64,000 nucleotides of DNA, from assembly GCF_000297025.1 (NCBI RefSeq), contig NZ_CAKD01000021.1, forward strand, positions 62,001 to 126,000. Reading direction: 5' to 3'. This stretch comes from Lactobacillus pasteurii DSM 23907 = CRBIP 24.76 (lineage in GTDB: Bacteria; Bacillota; Bacilli; Lactobacillales; Lactobacillaceae). Below are positions 8,118 to 17,809 of the stretch, one piece after another. The number at the start of each line of letters is the position of its first letter. Position 1 is the first letter of the stretch. Made by a program: the position numbers and the translations under genes. The notes beneath the pieces are model-generated. The model was not told where the DNA came from, did no database searches, and saw only the letters and a list, made by a program, of their open reading frames with translations.

Positions 8118-9425
8118 TTATTGTACAAATTCAAAGTTAAAGTCGCCAATGTAGACATCATCGCCATCTACTGCGCCCTTTTCTCTTAATGCGTCATCAA
8201 CACCTAAGTTCTTAAGCTTTCTAGCTAATAGCATAATACCATCTTGGTGGTCAAGGTTAGTTCTTTGAACCAATCTTTCCAATCCTTCGCCATGAATCTC
8301 ATATTCATGTTCACTAAGTTTCTCGATGGTAAATTCACTAGCCTTTGGAGCCTTGTTAAAGGTGTATTCCTTAACTTCATCTTGAACTTGTTCTTCTGTC
8401 TCTGCAGCTTCTGCTTTAACCTCATCTAATAGATCTGCAGCCATCAACATTAATTTATCAACGCCTTGGTGAGTAACACTTGAAATCGCCAAAATTGGTT
8501 CTTCAACTCCTTGCTCTTCAAGTGCTTGTTTAAATTCTGCCAATTTTTCGTCTGAACCCGGAATATCCATTTGAGTTGCAACGATAATTTCGCGTTTAGT
8601 TGACAAATCCGTTGTGTAACTAGCAAGTTCCTTCTTGATTGTGTTGTAGTCTTCAATTGCTACTCGTTCATTGCTTGGATCCATTGAAACAAGGTGCAAA
8701 ATTACCTTTGTCCGTTCAATGTGACGCAAGAATTGAATACCTAATCCAACGCCTTGACTCGCCCCTTCAATCAAGCCTGGCAAGTCAGCCATTGAGAAGT
8801 CACGACCATCTGGCAAAACAACCATACCCAAATTAGGAGTCAAAGTTGTAAATGAATAAGCCGCAATCTTTGGCTTAGCCTTAGTAACAACAGATAGTAA
8901 AGTTGACTTTCCTACAGATGGGAAACCAACCAAACCAACATCAGCTAAAAGTTTTAACTCTAAACGTAAAACTCTATCTTCTCCTGGCTCACCATTTTCG
9001 GCAATTTCTGGAGCGGTGTTGACACTGTTAGCAAAGTGAATATTGCCTCTTCCTCCGCGGCCACCCTTTGCAACCACTAATTCTTGACCATTTTCAACTA
9101 AGTCACCAATTAGTTCATTAGTATTAAAATCATAAACTACTGTGCCAACAGGAACCTTCAAATAAAGATCCTTGGCACCACGTCCGTATTGTGACTTAAT
9201 TCTACCGTTTTCGCCGTTTTCGGCTTTAAACTTTCTACGATAACGGAAATCCATCAAGGTTCTCAATCCGTTATCCGCAACAAAGATGATGCTTCCTCCG
9301 CGGCCACCATCACCACCAGCAGGTCCTCCATTAGGAACATACTTTTCATGGCGAAAGGCAACCATACCATCTCCGCCCTTACCTGCTTGTACTTCGATTT
9401 TAGTTTGATCCACAAATGTTGGCAT
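8118..9425 (-). CDS. obgE: GTPase Obg/CgtA
   Basis: This is the essential ribosome-associated GTPase of 50S assembly and stress signalling. Three domains are visible: the glycine-rich Obg fold (1-158, with GGRGGRGN), the G domain with Walker [10 protein letters not shown] near 167-175 and DLPG switch II, and a C-terminal OCT domain (YTFNKAPK... near 350-435). The 435-residue length matches lactobacillar Obg. GGAGGTAG precedes the ATG. The acyltransferase gene follows closely. Confidence 0.97.
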   Translation of the reverse strand: MPTFVDQTKIEVQAGKGGDGMVAFRHEKYVPNGGPAGGDGGRGGSIIFVADNGLRTLMDFRYRRKFKAENGENGRIKSQYGRGAKDLYLKVPVGTVVYDFNTNELIGDLVENGQELVVAKGGRGGRGNIHFANSVNTAPEIAENGEPGEDRVLRLELKLLADVGLVGFPSVGKSTLLSVVTKAKPKIAAYSFTTLTPNLGMVVLPDGRDFSMADLPGLIEGASQGVGLGIQFLRHIERTKVILHLVSMDPSNERVAIEDYNTIKKELASYTTDLSTKREIIVATQMDIPGSDEKLAEFKQALEEQGVEEPILAISSVTHQGVDKLMLMAADLLDEVKAEAAETEEQVQDEVKEYTFNKAPKASEFTIEKLSEHEYEIHGEGLERLVQRTNLDHQDGIMLLARKLKNLGVDDALREKGAVDGDDVYIGDFNFEFVQ

Positions 9426-9501
9426 GAAATACGCTACCTCCGTCTATATAACTATATAATAATATCACATGTTGTTAATCTTTTTTAGATTTTAGTTAAA
9501 A

Positions 9502-11304
9502 CTACAGACTTAATTTTATTGATTGTGCCTGGGTCAATGATAACCCAGCTGCTCTAAGTTCATCAATAGACGCTTCCTTTATTTTTTTCAAAGAACCGAA
9601 TTCTCGCAATAACTTATTACGCGTCTTTGGACCAATTCCTTTAATTGAATCCAGTTTACTTGATAAAGCATTCTTAGCGTGGGTTTTACGGTGAAAAGTT
9701 ATTGCAAAGCGGTGAACTTCATCTTGAATTCTTGTCATCAAGTAAAAGCCCTGAGACTTAGGATCTAGCGGAATCAGTTTTAGTGGAACGCCATTAATAG
9801 GATCTCCAAATAGCAAGTGATTAGTTCGGTGTTTGTCATCCTTAACCATCCCTGCCACTGGAATATTTAAATTCAATTCGTTTCTTAAAACGTCTTCGCA
9901 GGCATCAATTTGAATTTGTCCACCATCCATCAAGATTAAATCCGGCATTTTTTTATGCTCTTTTAGAAGTCTACTATAGCGTCTACGAACTACTTCCCGC
10001 GTATTCTTAACTTCATCTCCACCTTTTTGGTGTTCAACTTCGCCTTTAAGCTTGTACTTGCGGTAAGCCGTCTTATCGGGTTCTCCATCTTTAAACACTA
10101 CCAAAGCTGAAACTGGGTCAGCACCTTGAATGTGCGAGTGGTCAAAACTTTCAATAATATGTCCATATGGTAAGCCAAGTGCATCAAAAATTTCTTTTTG
10201 CGCACCCTTGGTCTTTCTATTTCCTAGTTCAAGCAAGCGGAACTTGTCATCTAATTTCAACTTAGCATTTTCTTTAGCCATATCAAGCAAAGATTTCTTT
10301 GTGCCCCGCTGAGGAGTTCTAACTGGAACCTTCAATATTTCTGCTAAACTGGCGTTATCTAGACCTTTAGGTACTAGAACTTCTTTAGGCATAATACGAT
10401 TTTTTTGATTGTAAAATTGCACTATAAATGAAGCAAATTCATCTTCTGGGTCGGTCACATCAGTCAGAGGAAACATCCGAGTTTCTCTTCTAAGCAGCTT
10501 AGCCTGACGAATGAAAAATATTTGAACTGACAGCCATGATTTATCAACGTAGAAGTTGAAAATATCTCTTTGAGTATGGTCATTTGAGATAATCTTTTGC
10601 TTTTCAACTGTTTCTTCAATGTATTTCAGTTGATCGCGAATTTCAGCTGCTCTTTCAAATTCCAAGTTTTCAGAGGCTTGTTCCATTTGCTTGGTCAAAT
10701 TAGCCTTAACTTTAGAAATATCGCCATTCAAAAAGCTCTTTATTTTTTTGATTTGCTGATCGTATTCTGCCTCGTCAACCGTTTTAAAGCATGCCCCCAG
10801 GCACTGTCCCATATGGTAATACAAGCAAGGTCTACCCTGGAAACCATTGCATCTTCTTAAAGGAAAAACTTTTTGAATAAATTTCAAGGTTGCTTGTGCC
10901 GCATAGACATTAGGATATGGGCCAAAGTAATAGCCCTTATCTTTTCTGACAACACTAGTCAATTTTGTTTGTGGATCACGTTCGTTGGTTATTTCAATAT
11001 AAGGATATCCAGTTCCTTGCTTTAATTGGACATTGTAATATGGTTGATATTTCTTGATTAGAGTTATTTCTAATAGAAAAGCTTCTTTATCTGTTGAGAC
11101 GGTAATAATGTCATAGTCCCTAATTTCTTCAACTAGCTCTGCTCTTCTTCCAACCTGTTTGCTTTTAAAATAAGATCTAACTCGATTTTTTAGATTTTTT
11201 GACTTTCCGACATAAATTACTGTTCCAGTGATGTCCTTCATTAAATAGCAACCTGGCTTTTCAGGTAATAATTTTAGCTTATTTTCAATATACTCAGTTG
11301 CCAA
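9502..11304 (-). CDS. uvrC: Excinuclease ABC subunit C
   Basis: UvrC makes both incisions in nucleotide excision repair together with UvrB. The GIY-YIG nuclease domain is at the N-terminus (PGCYLMKD...VIYVGKSKNLKNR), the UvrB-binding UVR motif near residues 200-230, the RNase H-like half with DGG near 460, and a helix-hairpin-helix tail (SIKGIGPKTRNKLL near 570). I choose the TTG at 11304 as start: AAGGAGT lies six bases upstream and the protein then begins MATEYIENKL as in relatives, giving 600 residues. An upstream ATG in frame has no ribosome binding site. Confidence 0.95.
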   Translation of the reverse strand: MATEYIENKLKLLPEKPGCYLMKDITGTVIYVGKSKNLKNRVRSYFKSKQVGRRAELVEEIRDYDIITVSTDKEAFLLEITLIKKYQPYYNVQLKQGTGYPYIEITNERDPQTKLTSVVRKDKGYYFGPYPNVYAAQATLKFIQKVFPLRRCNGFQGRPCLYYHMGQCLGACFKTVDEAEYDQQIKKIKSFLNGDISKVKANLTKQMEQASENLEFERAAEIRDQLKYIEETVEKQKIISNDHTQRDIFNFYVDKSWLSVQIFFIRQAKLLRRETRMFPLTDVTDPEDEFASFIVQFYNQKNRIMPKEVLVPKGLDNASLAEILKVPVRTPQRGTKKSLLDMAKENAKLKLDDKFRLLELGNRKTKGAQKEIFDALGLPYGHIIESFDHSHIQGADPVSALVVFKDGEPDKTAYRKYKLKGEVEHQKGGDEVKNTREVVRRRYSRLLKEHKKMPDLILMDGGQIQIDACEDVLRNELNLNIPVAGMVKDDKHRTNHLLFGDPINGVPLKLIPLDPKSQGFYLMTRIQDEVHRFAITFHRKTHAKNALSSKLDSIKGIGPKTRNKLLREFGSLKKIKEASIDELRAAGLSLTQAQSIKLSL

Positions 11305-11377
11305 AAAAACACTCCTTAGTTTTTCAATTTTCAAGTTAAATTATAATCGATAATAAGTAAAGTTTTTCTTATAATGC

Positions 11378-11406
11378 TTGTCTTTTTGAGACTTACTTGA
11401 TATCAT
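11378..11406 (+). promoter_or_regulatory. Promoter of the DedA-family gene
   Basis: TTGTCT (11378-11383) and TATCAT (11401-11406) are separated by 17 bases and lie about 35 bases before the start codon at 11441. Confidence 0.55.
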
Positions 11407-11440
11407 CCAAAAATAAAACACTATACAAAGGAACATTGAT

Positions 11441-12052
11441 ATGATAAGTTGGATAATTCATTTTATTAATCAGTTTGGTTACCTGGCTGTTATTCTTTTG
11501 ATTGCCTTAGAAGGCATCATACCACCTATTCCCTCAGAAGTAATTCTTGCCTTCAGTGGTTTTTTATCAACTCAAAGCAAGTTAAATCTTCCTATGCTAG
11601 TTATTAGTTCAACTATTGGTTCTTTAGTTGGAGCATTAGTACTTTATCTAATTGGCTATCTTTTAAATGAACAAGTCTTAGAGAAGCTAGTTAGCCTGCC
11701 ATTTTTTAAAAAACTAGGCTTCAAAAAAGGCGATGTGTCTAAAGCAATCGCTTGGTTTGATCGTTACGGCACAAAGAGCATCTTTTTTGGACGTTTCATC
11801 CCGATTGTGCGCAGCTTAATTTCAATCCCAGCTGGTACAGCCAAAGTCTCTATGATCAAGTTTCTTGCACTCACATTTTGGGGAAGTCTTATTTGGAATT
11901 CAATTATTTTATACTTAGGTCAACTTGCCGGCGAAAATTGGGGACTAATCGTCACAATTATCGATGATTATGCAATTGTTGCTTTAATTATCTTTATTGT
12001 ACTCTTTGCCTACCTTGTTTATAAATGGTATCAAAAGAGAATCAAAAATTAA
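11441..12052 (+). CDS. DedA family membrane protein
   Basis: This is a 203-residue integral membrane protein of the DedA/SNARE-associated family. The signature regions EGIIPPIPSEVILAFSG (near 25-41) and FGRFIPIVRSLISIPAG (near 117-133) are present, with about five hydrophobic segments. DedA proteins are proton-dependent transporters; some relatives flip undecaprenyl phosphate or phosphatidylethanolamine. Which lipid this one handles cannot be told. AAGGAA precedes the ATG. The gene is divergent from uvrC and convergent with the HAD gene, with no clear terminator in the 22-base gap. Confidence 0.9.
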   Translation: MISWIIHFINQFGYLAVILLIALEGIIPPIPSEVILAFSGFLSTQSKLNLPMLVISSTIGSLVGALVLYLIGYLLNEQVLEKLVSLPFFKKLGFKKGDVSKAIAWFDRYGTKSIFFGRFIPIVRSLISIPAGTAKVSMIKFLALTFWGSLIWNSIILYLGQLAGENWGLIVTIIDDYAIVALIIFIVLFAYLVYKWYQKRIKN

Positions 12053-12074
12053 GTTTACATAATTATTTATATGA

Positions 12075-12887
12075 CTAATCAATAAATTTATTCAAAGCAA
12101 CTGCAACACCGTCGTGATCGCAATCTGCACTGACATAATCTGCTCCAGCCTTAGTAATTTCGACTGCATTACCCATGGCAACGCCAACTCCAGCGTACTC
12201 AATCATTGACAAGTCATTAGCTTGATCTCCGATAGCCATCACCTGATCGGATGATAAATTCAAATGTTCAGTCAATGTTTTAAGTGCAAAGCCTTTATTG
12301 ATTCCAGCAGCCGTTGCTTCATAGTAAAAGGGTTCAGTTTTAGATAAGTTCACTTGCCCCTGCATCGCTTTTAACAATGGACTTTGAATTTGCTCATCTA
12401 GATACTCTTCTTGATCGATATACATCGCCTTGATAATCTTGATATTTTTCATCTCGGCTGGTGTTCGATATGATATACCCAAATTTACAATCCGAGAATT
12501 ATATAAGGTATATGGAGCAATATCTTTTTCTGCTGTGTAAATTCTATCTAAGCCAACAGCATGAAAATGTAAATTCAATTTTCGAGCAATTGCCTCTAAA
12601 TCAACATAGTCTGTATAATTTAAGCCTTTTTGAAAAATTACTTCTCCAGCAGTAGTCTCCACTGCTGCCCCATTGAAGCTAATTACGTATTCATCAGCAG
12701 CATTGTCTAAATTCAACTCTTTTAAGTATTTTTTGGCACCAGATAAGGGACGTCCTGTTGTAATAACAACTTTGACTCCCTTTTGCCGGCTAGCTTGAAT
12801 TGCCTCTCTGACGGCTGCTGTTATTTCTTTTTGTGAATTAACTAATGTTCCATCTATATCGATGGCTACTAGTTTAATCTTACTCAT
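12075..12887 (-). CDS. Cof-type HAD-IIB family hydrolase
   Basis: This is a haloacid-dehalogenase superfamily phosphatase with a type IIB cap. Motif I is DIDGTLV (residues 9-15), motif II TTGRP near 43, and motifs III/IV are Lys (NKGFALK near 197) and GDQANDLSM near 219. Such YidA/YwpJ-like enzymes dephosphorylate sugar phosphates, flavin precursors or pyridoxal phosphate; the substrate is unknown. The start codon overlaps the coaBC stop (TAATG), so translation is coupled, but a metabolic link to CoA is not implied. A paralogue lies at 50824-51648. Confidence 0.9.
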   Translation of the reverse strand: MSKIKLVAIDIDGTLVNSQKEITAAVREAIQASRQKGVKVVITTGRPLSGAKKYLKELNLDNAADEYVISFNGAAVETTAGEVIFQKGLNYTDYVDLEAIARKLNLHFHAVGLDRIYTAEKDIAPYTLYNSRIVNLGISYRTPAEMKNIKIIKAMYIDQEEYLDEQIQSPLLKAMQGQVNLSKTEPFYYEATAAGINKGFALKTLTEHLNLSSDQVMAIGDQANDLSMIEYAGVGVAMGNAVEITKAGADYVSADCDHDGVAVALNKFID

Positions 12888-14071
12888 TAAAATCTCTTCC
12901 TAATCAAATTCAAAAGCTTTTCTGCTACTTGTTTTTTGGTCATTTTTGGCCACTTTTCAGGCTGCTTATTCTGAGCCAAAATAGTGACTTGATCTTCATC
13001 TGAGCCAAATACATTTTGCGAAACATCATTAGCTACAATATAGTCTGCGCCTTTTTGTTCCAATTTTCTTTGCGCATTCTCTAATAGCTCTGTTGTCTCT
13101 GCTGCAAAGCCGATGACAAGCTGGTCAGCTCTTTTAGCGTGGGCTAATGTTTTTAAAATATCGATATTTTTGACAAAAGTGAGCTGAAGTTCTGCTTGAT
13201 CAGCTTGCTTTTTCAATTTATTTTTGGCAACAGTTTTTGCTCGCCAATCGCCTACAGCTGCAGCCATGATCAAGACATCTGCATCATTAAAATTTGTAGC
13301 AATAGCCTCATACATATCCTGAGCGGATTTTACTGCAATCGTGTTAATACCGTCTGGTAAAGCAGCTTGAATATTTCCGTAAACTAAAGTTACATCGGCT
13401 CCTGCATCTCTGGCAGCCTTGGCAATTTCTATTCCCATCTTGCCACTTGAATGATTGCTGATATATCTAACTGGGTCGATGCTCTCAATTGTTCCACCGG
13501 CTGAAACAATAATTTTTTTGCCTTGCAATCTCTTATTAGCTGTAAGATATTTTTCCTCCAACCAAGAAAAAATTTGATCTGGCTCTGGCATTCTTCCCTT
13601 AGCCTGGTAACCTTCTGCTAATAAGCCAACTACAGGTTCCATGATCGCAATGCCATCTTTTTTTAATAGCGATAGATTTCTTTGCGTAGCTGGATTGGAC
13701 CACATCTGATCATTCATTGCTGGAACAACAGCCTTCGGTGCTGCTGTTGCTAGGATCGTTGTGCTAGCTGCATCATCAGCAATCCCGTTTGCCATTTTAG
13801 CCAAAAAATTAGCACTAGCGGGTACAACAATAGCTAGCTGTGTCCATCTAGCTAGCTCAATATGTGGAATAGTAGCTTCATGCTCTTTTGTCCATAAGTC
13901 ATCTAGAACTGGTTGCTTGGTCAAAGCAGCCAAAGTATTGCTGCTGACAAAGCGCTCAGCATTTTTTGTCATAACAACTCGAAGTTTATGGCCTGCTTTT
14001 TGAAGATGACGCACTACTTCCACTGCCTTGTAGACAGCTATTCCACCGGTCATATATACAGTTATTTTCAT
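12887..14071 (-). CDS. coaBC: Bifunctional phosphopantothenoylcysteine decarboxylase / phosphopantothenate-cysteine ligase
   Basis: This enzyme carries out two middle steps of coenzyme A synthesis: ligation of cysteine to 4'-phosphopantothenate, then FMN-dependent decarboxylation. The CoaC flavoprotein half is at residues 1-180 (TGGIAVYKA, PAMNDQMW near 117), the CoaB half from about 185 (SAGGTIESIDPVR, NHSSGKMG, then KxKK near 280). The length of 394 is typical. A later CoA enzyme, coaD, lies at 38085. AGGTGA precedes the ATG. On the minus strand TTGAAT and TATTAA, 16 bases apart near 14090-14117, may be its promoter. Confidence 0.95.
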   Translation of the reverse strand: MKITVYMTGGIAVYKAVEVVRHLQKAGHKLRVVMTKNAERFVSSNTLAALTKQPVLDDLWTKEHEATIPHIELARWTQLAIVVPASANFLAKMANGIADDAASTTILATAAPKAVVPAMNDQMWSNPATQRNLSLLKKDGIAIMEPVVGLLAEGYQAKGRMPEPDQIFSWLEEKYLTANKRLQGKKIIVSAGGTIESIDPVRYISNHSSGKMGIEIAKAARDAGADVTLVYGNIQAALPDGINTIAVKSAQDMYEAIATNFNDADVLIMAAAVGDWRAKTVAKNKLKKQADQAELQLTFVKNIDILKTLAHAKRADQLVIGFAAETTELLENAQRKLEQKGADYIVANDVSQNVFGSDEDQVTILAQNKQPEKWPKMTKKQVAEKLLNLIRKRF

Positions 14072-14160
14072 ATTTCACCTCAATCACGCTTAATACCTAA
14101 ATAATACTACTATTCAAGCAATAAATATATTTAATTGACAGTCACTTCGTGTGATAATCA

Positions 14161-14191
14161 TGTTTACATATGCGTGTATATTTGCTATTGT
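14161..14191 (+). promoter_or_regulatory. Promoter with overlapping GntR-type operator
   Basis: TTTACA (14163-14168) and TATTGT (14186-14191) are 17 bases apart. The -35 box is embedded in TGTTTACATATGCG, whose first ten bases TGTTTACATA recur exactly at 17951-17960 before the second GntR gene. Autoregulation or cross-regulation by one of the two GntR proteins is inferred. Confidence 0.5.
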
Positions 14192-14240
14192 TTATCTTAA
14201 ATGATTTTCATAACGATAAGTATAGAAATTAGATGATAAA

Positions 14241-14963
14241 ATGACCAAAAGCAAATATCTTATTATAGCAGAAAAAATCAGGGAGAAAATTCAACAGGGT
14301 GTTTATCAGCCTAACACCATACTACCTGATCAAGAAACTTTAGCTCAAGAAATGAATGTTAGCAGACTTACCGTAAAGAAGGCCTTAGATGGTTTAGAAC
14401 GACAAGGAATCGTTTATAAGCAATCCGGACTTGGAACCTTTGTTGCTGGTGACACACCAATTAAGGATGAAATAGATGCTCCATCAAACTTTTTCACTGG
14501 ATTAGGTAACGAGTTAGGAAAAGATCGAATCAAAAGCAAAGTTTTAAACTTCACAGTGGAGTTCCCTGATCAAGCCATTCAAAAAAATCTTTCCCTAAAG
14601 AAAAACGAACCAGTATATAATATCACTCGCCTTCGCTTGCTTGATGATGAACCATATATTTTAGAATATACATTTATGCCGGTTAAACTAGTGCCAGACT
14701 TAGATGAAAAAGTCCTACATGATTCCATCTATAATTATATTCACCATAAATTGCATCTGAAGTTTGGTCGAGCTTATCGTAAAATTAAAGCTGTCCGATC
14801 TGAAGAAAATGACTTGCTCTACTTGCAAGCAGATAAAAATGACCCTTTGCTTGAACTAGAACAAATAGTTTGGCTGACTAATGGTCAACCAATTGAATAT
14901 TCTCGAAGCAGAAGTCGATTTGATAGACGTGCTTACACGGTAGTAGAAAACAATCGTTTCTAA
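14241..14963 (+). CDS. GntR family transcriptional regulator (HutC/UTRA type)
   Basis: This is a 240-residue regulator with an N-terminal winged helix (residues 1-75; LPDQETLAQEMNVSRLTVKKALDGLERQGIV then GLGTFV) and a C-terminal UTRA ligand-binding domain (about 95-235). UTRA domains bind small molecules such as sugar phosphates. It is convergent with the PTS operon, separated by a two-way terminator, and shares an operator sequence with the second GntR gene at 17992, so it probably belongs to the same beta-glucoside island. The ribosome binding site is weak. The target genes are not proven. Confidence 0.88.
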   Translation: MTKSKYLIIAEKIREKIQQGVYQPNTILPDQETLAQEMNVSRLTVKKALDGLERQGIVYKQSGLGTFVAGDTPIKDEIDAPSNFFTGLGNELGKDRIKSKVLNFTVEFPDQAIQKNLSLKKNEPVYNITRLRLLDDEPYILEYTFMPVKLVPDLDEKVLHDSIYNYIHHKLHLKFGRAYRKIKAVRSEENDLLYLQADKNDPLLELEQIVWLTNGQPIEYSRSRSRFDRRAYTVVENNRF

Positions 14964-14967
14964 CACA

Positions 14968-15008
14968 AAAAGAGGTTGACAACCTGGACTGGGTTATCAA
15001 CCTCTTTT
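14968..15008. terminator. Bidirectional terminator between GntR gene and PTS IIC
   Basis: AAAAGAGGTTGA/TCAACCTCTTTT forms a 12-base-pair outer stem with a further CAACC/GGGTT pairing inside. T runs are available on both strands, so it can end both convergent transcripts. Confidence 0.9.
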
Positions 15009-15034
15009 AAATTTATCAAATTTGATTATTCTAA

Positions 15035-16387
15035 TTACTTAGCACTTGCATCTGCTTTTTCTTTAGCTAACAAAACATTGTCGTAGTGCTTAATAAATGG
15101 ATACCAAACTAAGAATGCAACAATTGCACAAACGATAGATAATACCGCACCTTGCCAACTAGTAGTTGCAAGGAAACCACTAAGTCCAACTGGTGTTGGC
15201 CATGGTTGTTGAACAATAATCTTTGGTACAAGGTGTGATGAAACTGCAAGGTAACCTACGATACCTGAAGCAAGAGGTGCACAGATAAATGGAATCATCA
15301 AGTTAACGTTATAAACAATTGGCAAACCAAACAAGATTGGTTCGTTAATGTTGAAGATGGCAGGTACAAGTTCTACCTTACCAATTTCTTTCAATTGACT
15401 TGAACGTGCACGGAATGCTAACCAGATAGCCATACCTAAAGTAGCACCAGAACCACCAATGATAACGAATGAGTTCATCGGGTCACCTGCGAAGAAGTGA
15501 GAAGCACCCTTTACGTTTTCAGCCATGTTAGCCAAAACAATAGGTGTGTAGAAGGCACTCATGATAGTTGCACCGTGAATACCAAACCACCATAAGAAGT
15601 GGATAAGGAAGACAATAATCAAGAATCCCCACCAAGTATCAGCAATGTTGCTGATGAATGAGAATGGAATAAACAATACCTTGAAAATATCAGTTCCAGA
15701 TAGAACTAAAACAGTGTTAATAATAGTTACAACGATCGCAACGCAGAAACCTGGAATCAATGAACTAAATGAGTTAGAAACACCTGCTGGAACAGAAGCT
15801 GGCATCTTGATTCTCCAGTTATGCTTGACAGTGTAGCGGTAAATTTGAACCGTAAGCCATGCCATAACCAAACCAGTAAAGATACCTACTGAACCTAATC
15901 TAGTAACACCACCAGCACTTGCTTCAATACCACCGATGATGTTTTGTGACTTGCTGATCTTTTCAACAAATCCAACAACGCCATCCTTCAAAACTAATTG
16001 TGGAACAGTAATGAAGAAGGCAATCAAGAACATCATCAAACCGTTCAACGGTACCATATCAAGCTTTTCTTCTTGACGGTAAATGTTGGTATATGAATAA
16101 GCAAATGTACCTGCAAAAACAAGTGACAAGATACCCATTGTAGAGTTGTATACTACTTGGAACAAATTAGCAAATCTGCCAAGGGTATTTGCATAAAAGT
16201 CTGCAAATCCTGGAATTGGAAATGCTTGAGGCAATACCATCAAAATTAGGAAAAATGCCCCAATAATTGAGAATGAAATAACACTATATCCCGCGTCCAT
16301 AACTGCTCTAACAAATCGTGAGCTAGCAAATTTACCAGCGCCAGCTGCAAATCTTTCTTTGAAAGAGCCAGAGTTTGATCCTGCCAT
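15035..16387 (-). CDS. PTS cellobiose/lichenan-type transporter subunit IIC
   Basis: This is the membrane channel subunit of a lactose/cellobiose-family PTS: 450 residues, about ten hydrophobic segments, with the conserved region EPILFGLPIVYN (near 345) and WWFGIHGA (near 265). It imports a disaccharide such as cellobiose or another beta-glucoside while IIA/IIB phosphorylate it. I place the start at the ATG at 16387, which follows GGGGAGAAG; a longer in-frame start has no such site. It is last in the operon IIB-IIA-membrane protein-IIC. The exact sugar is inferred from the neighbouring GH1 enzyme. Confidence 0.92.
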   Translation of the reverse strand: MAGSNSGSFKERFAAGAGKFASSRFVRAVMDAGYSVISFSIIGAFFLILMVLPQAFPIPGFADFYANTLGRFANLFQVVYNSTMGILSLVFAGTFAYSYTNIYRQEEKLDMVPLNGLMMFLIAFFITVPQLVLKDGVVGFVEKISKSQNIIGGIEASAGGVTRLGSVGIFTGLVMAWLTVQIYRYTVKHNWRIKMPASVPAGVSNSFSSLIPGFCVAIVVTIINTVLVLSGTDIFKVLFIPFSFISNIADTWWGFLIIVFLIHFLWWFGIHGATIMSAFYTPIVLANMAENVKGASHFFAGDPMNSFVIIGGSGATLGMAIWLAFRARSSQLKEIGKVELVPAIFNINEPILFGLPIVYNVNLMIPFICAPLASGIVGYLAVSSHLVPKIIVQQPWPTPVGLSGFLATTSWQGAVLSIVCAIVAFLVWYPFIKHYDNVLLAKEKADASAK

Positions 16388-16482
16388 AATACTTCTCCCC
16401 TCGATATTAAAAAGCTTTATCAAATCTGAACATTTTATAATATATTTTGCGTTTTATCGCTTTAAAATATATCCTTTAGTAA

Positions 16483-16989
16483 CTATTGCCGATTTTTCTT
16501 AAAAGTATTGATTACAGAAGTGTATCTATCAGTACCATTAATAATCTTGTTAATCTTAAGTTCTGAAACTACACATAAGAGAACTCCAATCAACAAAATA
16601 CCAGCAATAAGCAATGTTGAATTGCCATCCTTAGCAAATGGAAATAAGCTTGACCTAAATGGCGTTAATAAGACGACAAGTAAAAGAAGATTCATTGATA
16701 ATTGCAGCCAGAGAAATTTTCTAGTCAAAGGCACATCTGCCTTTCGACTATGCATTTTAGATAACTGTTCAATTCCTACCACAACAGTACCTATAAACAT
16801 TCCTGCTGATAAAATCAAGCCAACTAGCTGTTGGTAATTAATACAAAGTATCATCCAAAATAGATTGGCAAACAGAAATATTGAAGCGATATATCTAATC
16901 ATCAAATATCTACTGAAATATAGATACTTTATACTATCTTCATGCTTTACTTTTTCAACATCTCGATCATATTTAGGGTGTCTTCTCAT
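16483..16989 (-). CDS. Four-helix membrane protein of unknown function in PTS operon
   Basis: I do not recognise this 168-residue protein. It has a basic, charged N-terminal stretch (about 1-40; RRHPKYDRDVEKVKHED), four hydrophobic segments (about 43-62, 66-85, 104-122 and 132-150) and a basic tail. The ATG at 16989 follows AAGGAGTG. It sits between IIA and IIC of a beta-glucoside PTS operon and is transcribed with them, so a role in assembly, regulation or accessory transport is possible but unproved. The gaps of 49 bases upstream and 95 downstream contain no terminator that I can see. Confidence 0.75.
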   Translation of the reverse strand: MRRHPKYDRDVEKVKHEDSIKYLYFSRYLMIRYIASIFLFANLFWMILCINYQQLVGLILSAGMFIGTVVVGIEQLSKMHSRKADVPLTRKFLWLQLSMNLLLLVVLLTPFRSSLFPFAKDGNSTLLIAGILLIGVLLCVVSELKINKIINGTDRYTSVINTFKKNRQ

Positions 16990-17037
16990 CAAAACACTCC
17001 TTTGCAATCAAAAGATAATCAGACCTACTGATAAGAT

Positions 17038-17397
17038 TTAGTTATCTTTCTTTAATGAGCCACTTTCGTACAACTTTTCGTACAAGTCAACCATTTCACC
17101 AGCTAAGTCTCTAAAAGTAATAGCGTTCATCAAATGGTCTTGTGAGTGAACTACTAACAATGAAACAGGCATGTGGTCGCCTTGAGCTTCCTTAGTAAGC
17201 ATTCCTGTTTGTGAGTTGTGGGCTTCAAGCAATGACTTGTCTGATTCTGCCAACTTTTCGCGTGCACCTTCAATGTCGCCAGCCTTAGCTTTTCTGATTG
17301 CTTCAAATGCTAGTGACTTAGCGTTGCCACCGTTGGCAATAAGGCCCATAGCGGCCATCAATGCTTCTTGTTCTTTTTCTTCAGTCGTTTGTGCCAT
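17038..17397 (-). CDS. PTS lactose/cellobiose-type subunit IIA
   Basis: This is the cytoplasmic IIA phosphocarrier, 119 residues, all-helical. The phospho-accepting histidine is in VVHSQDHLMNA (the first His is residue 84; His88 is also conserved), and the N-terminal half carries the AFEAIRKAKAGD pattern of the family. It accepts phosphate from HPr and passes it to IIB. It lies 18 bases after the IIB gene in the same operon. AGAAAGAG is its ribosome binding site. Confidence 0.94.
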   Translation of the reverse strand: MAQTTEEKEQEALMAAMGLIANGGNAKSLAFEAIRKAKAGDIEGAREKLAESDKSLLEAHNSQTGMLTKEAQGDHMPVSLLVVHSQDHLMNAITFRDLAGEMVDLYEKLYESGSLKKDN

Positions 17398-17415
17398 ATT
17401 AATACTCTTTCTAAA

Positions 17416-17751
17416 TTATTCGCCCATCAATTCTTCAGCTTGTGCAAGAACCTTTTCGCCATTCATCATGCCGTAAGCTTGCATATCAATAACGCCCAAA
17501 GGAACATCCTTGCCACCTTCGCCTTTGCCCTTAACCTTGCCTTCAAAGTCACCCTTCATGTAACTTACTTGAGGCCCAAGCAATACTACGTCGATGCCGC
17601 CCTTTTCTAAGTGTTGGTCAGCTTCTGATGCAGGGCAAGCAAAGATTTCTCTATCTAAGCCTTGAGCTTCAGCAGCTTGTTGCATCTTAGTAACAAGTAA
17701 TGAAGTGCTCATACCAGCAGCACAGTTTAACATAATAGTCTTCTTAGCCAT
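17416..17751 (-). CDS. PTS cellobiose-type subunit IIB
   Basis: This is the IIB phosphocarrier of 111 residues, which receives phosphate from IIA on a cysteine and gives it to the incoming sugar. The active Cys10 is in LNCAAGMSTSLL at the end of the first strand. The start is the ATG at 17751, eight bases after GGAGG; the five extra residues possible upstream are not needed. It is the first gene of the operon, under the promoter at 17810-17838. Confidence 0.94.
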   Translation of the reverse strand: MAKKTIMLNCAAGMSTSLLVTKMQQAAEAQGLDREIFACPASEADQHLEKGGIDVVLLGPQVSYMKGDFEGKVKGKGEGGKDVPLGVIDMQAYGMMNGEKVLAQAEELMGE

Positions 17752-17809
17752 AATAAATGCCTCCATAAATTCAAATCCCTTGATAGGGCTTTCTCTTGTT
17801 TACGGTTTT

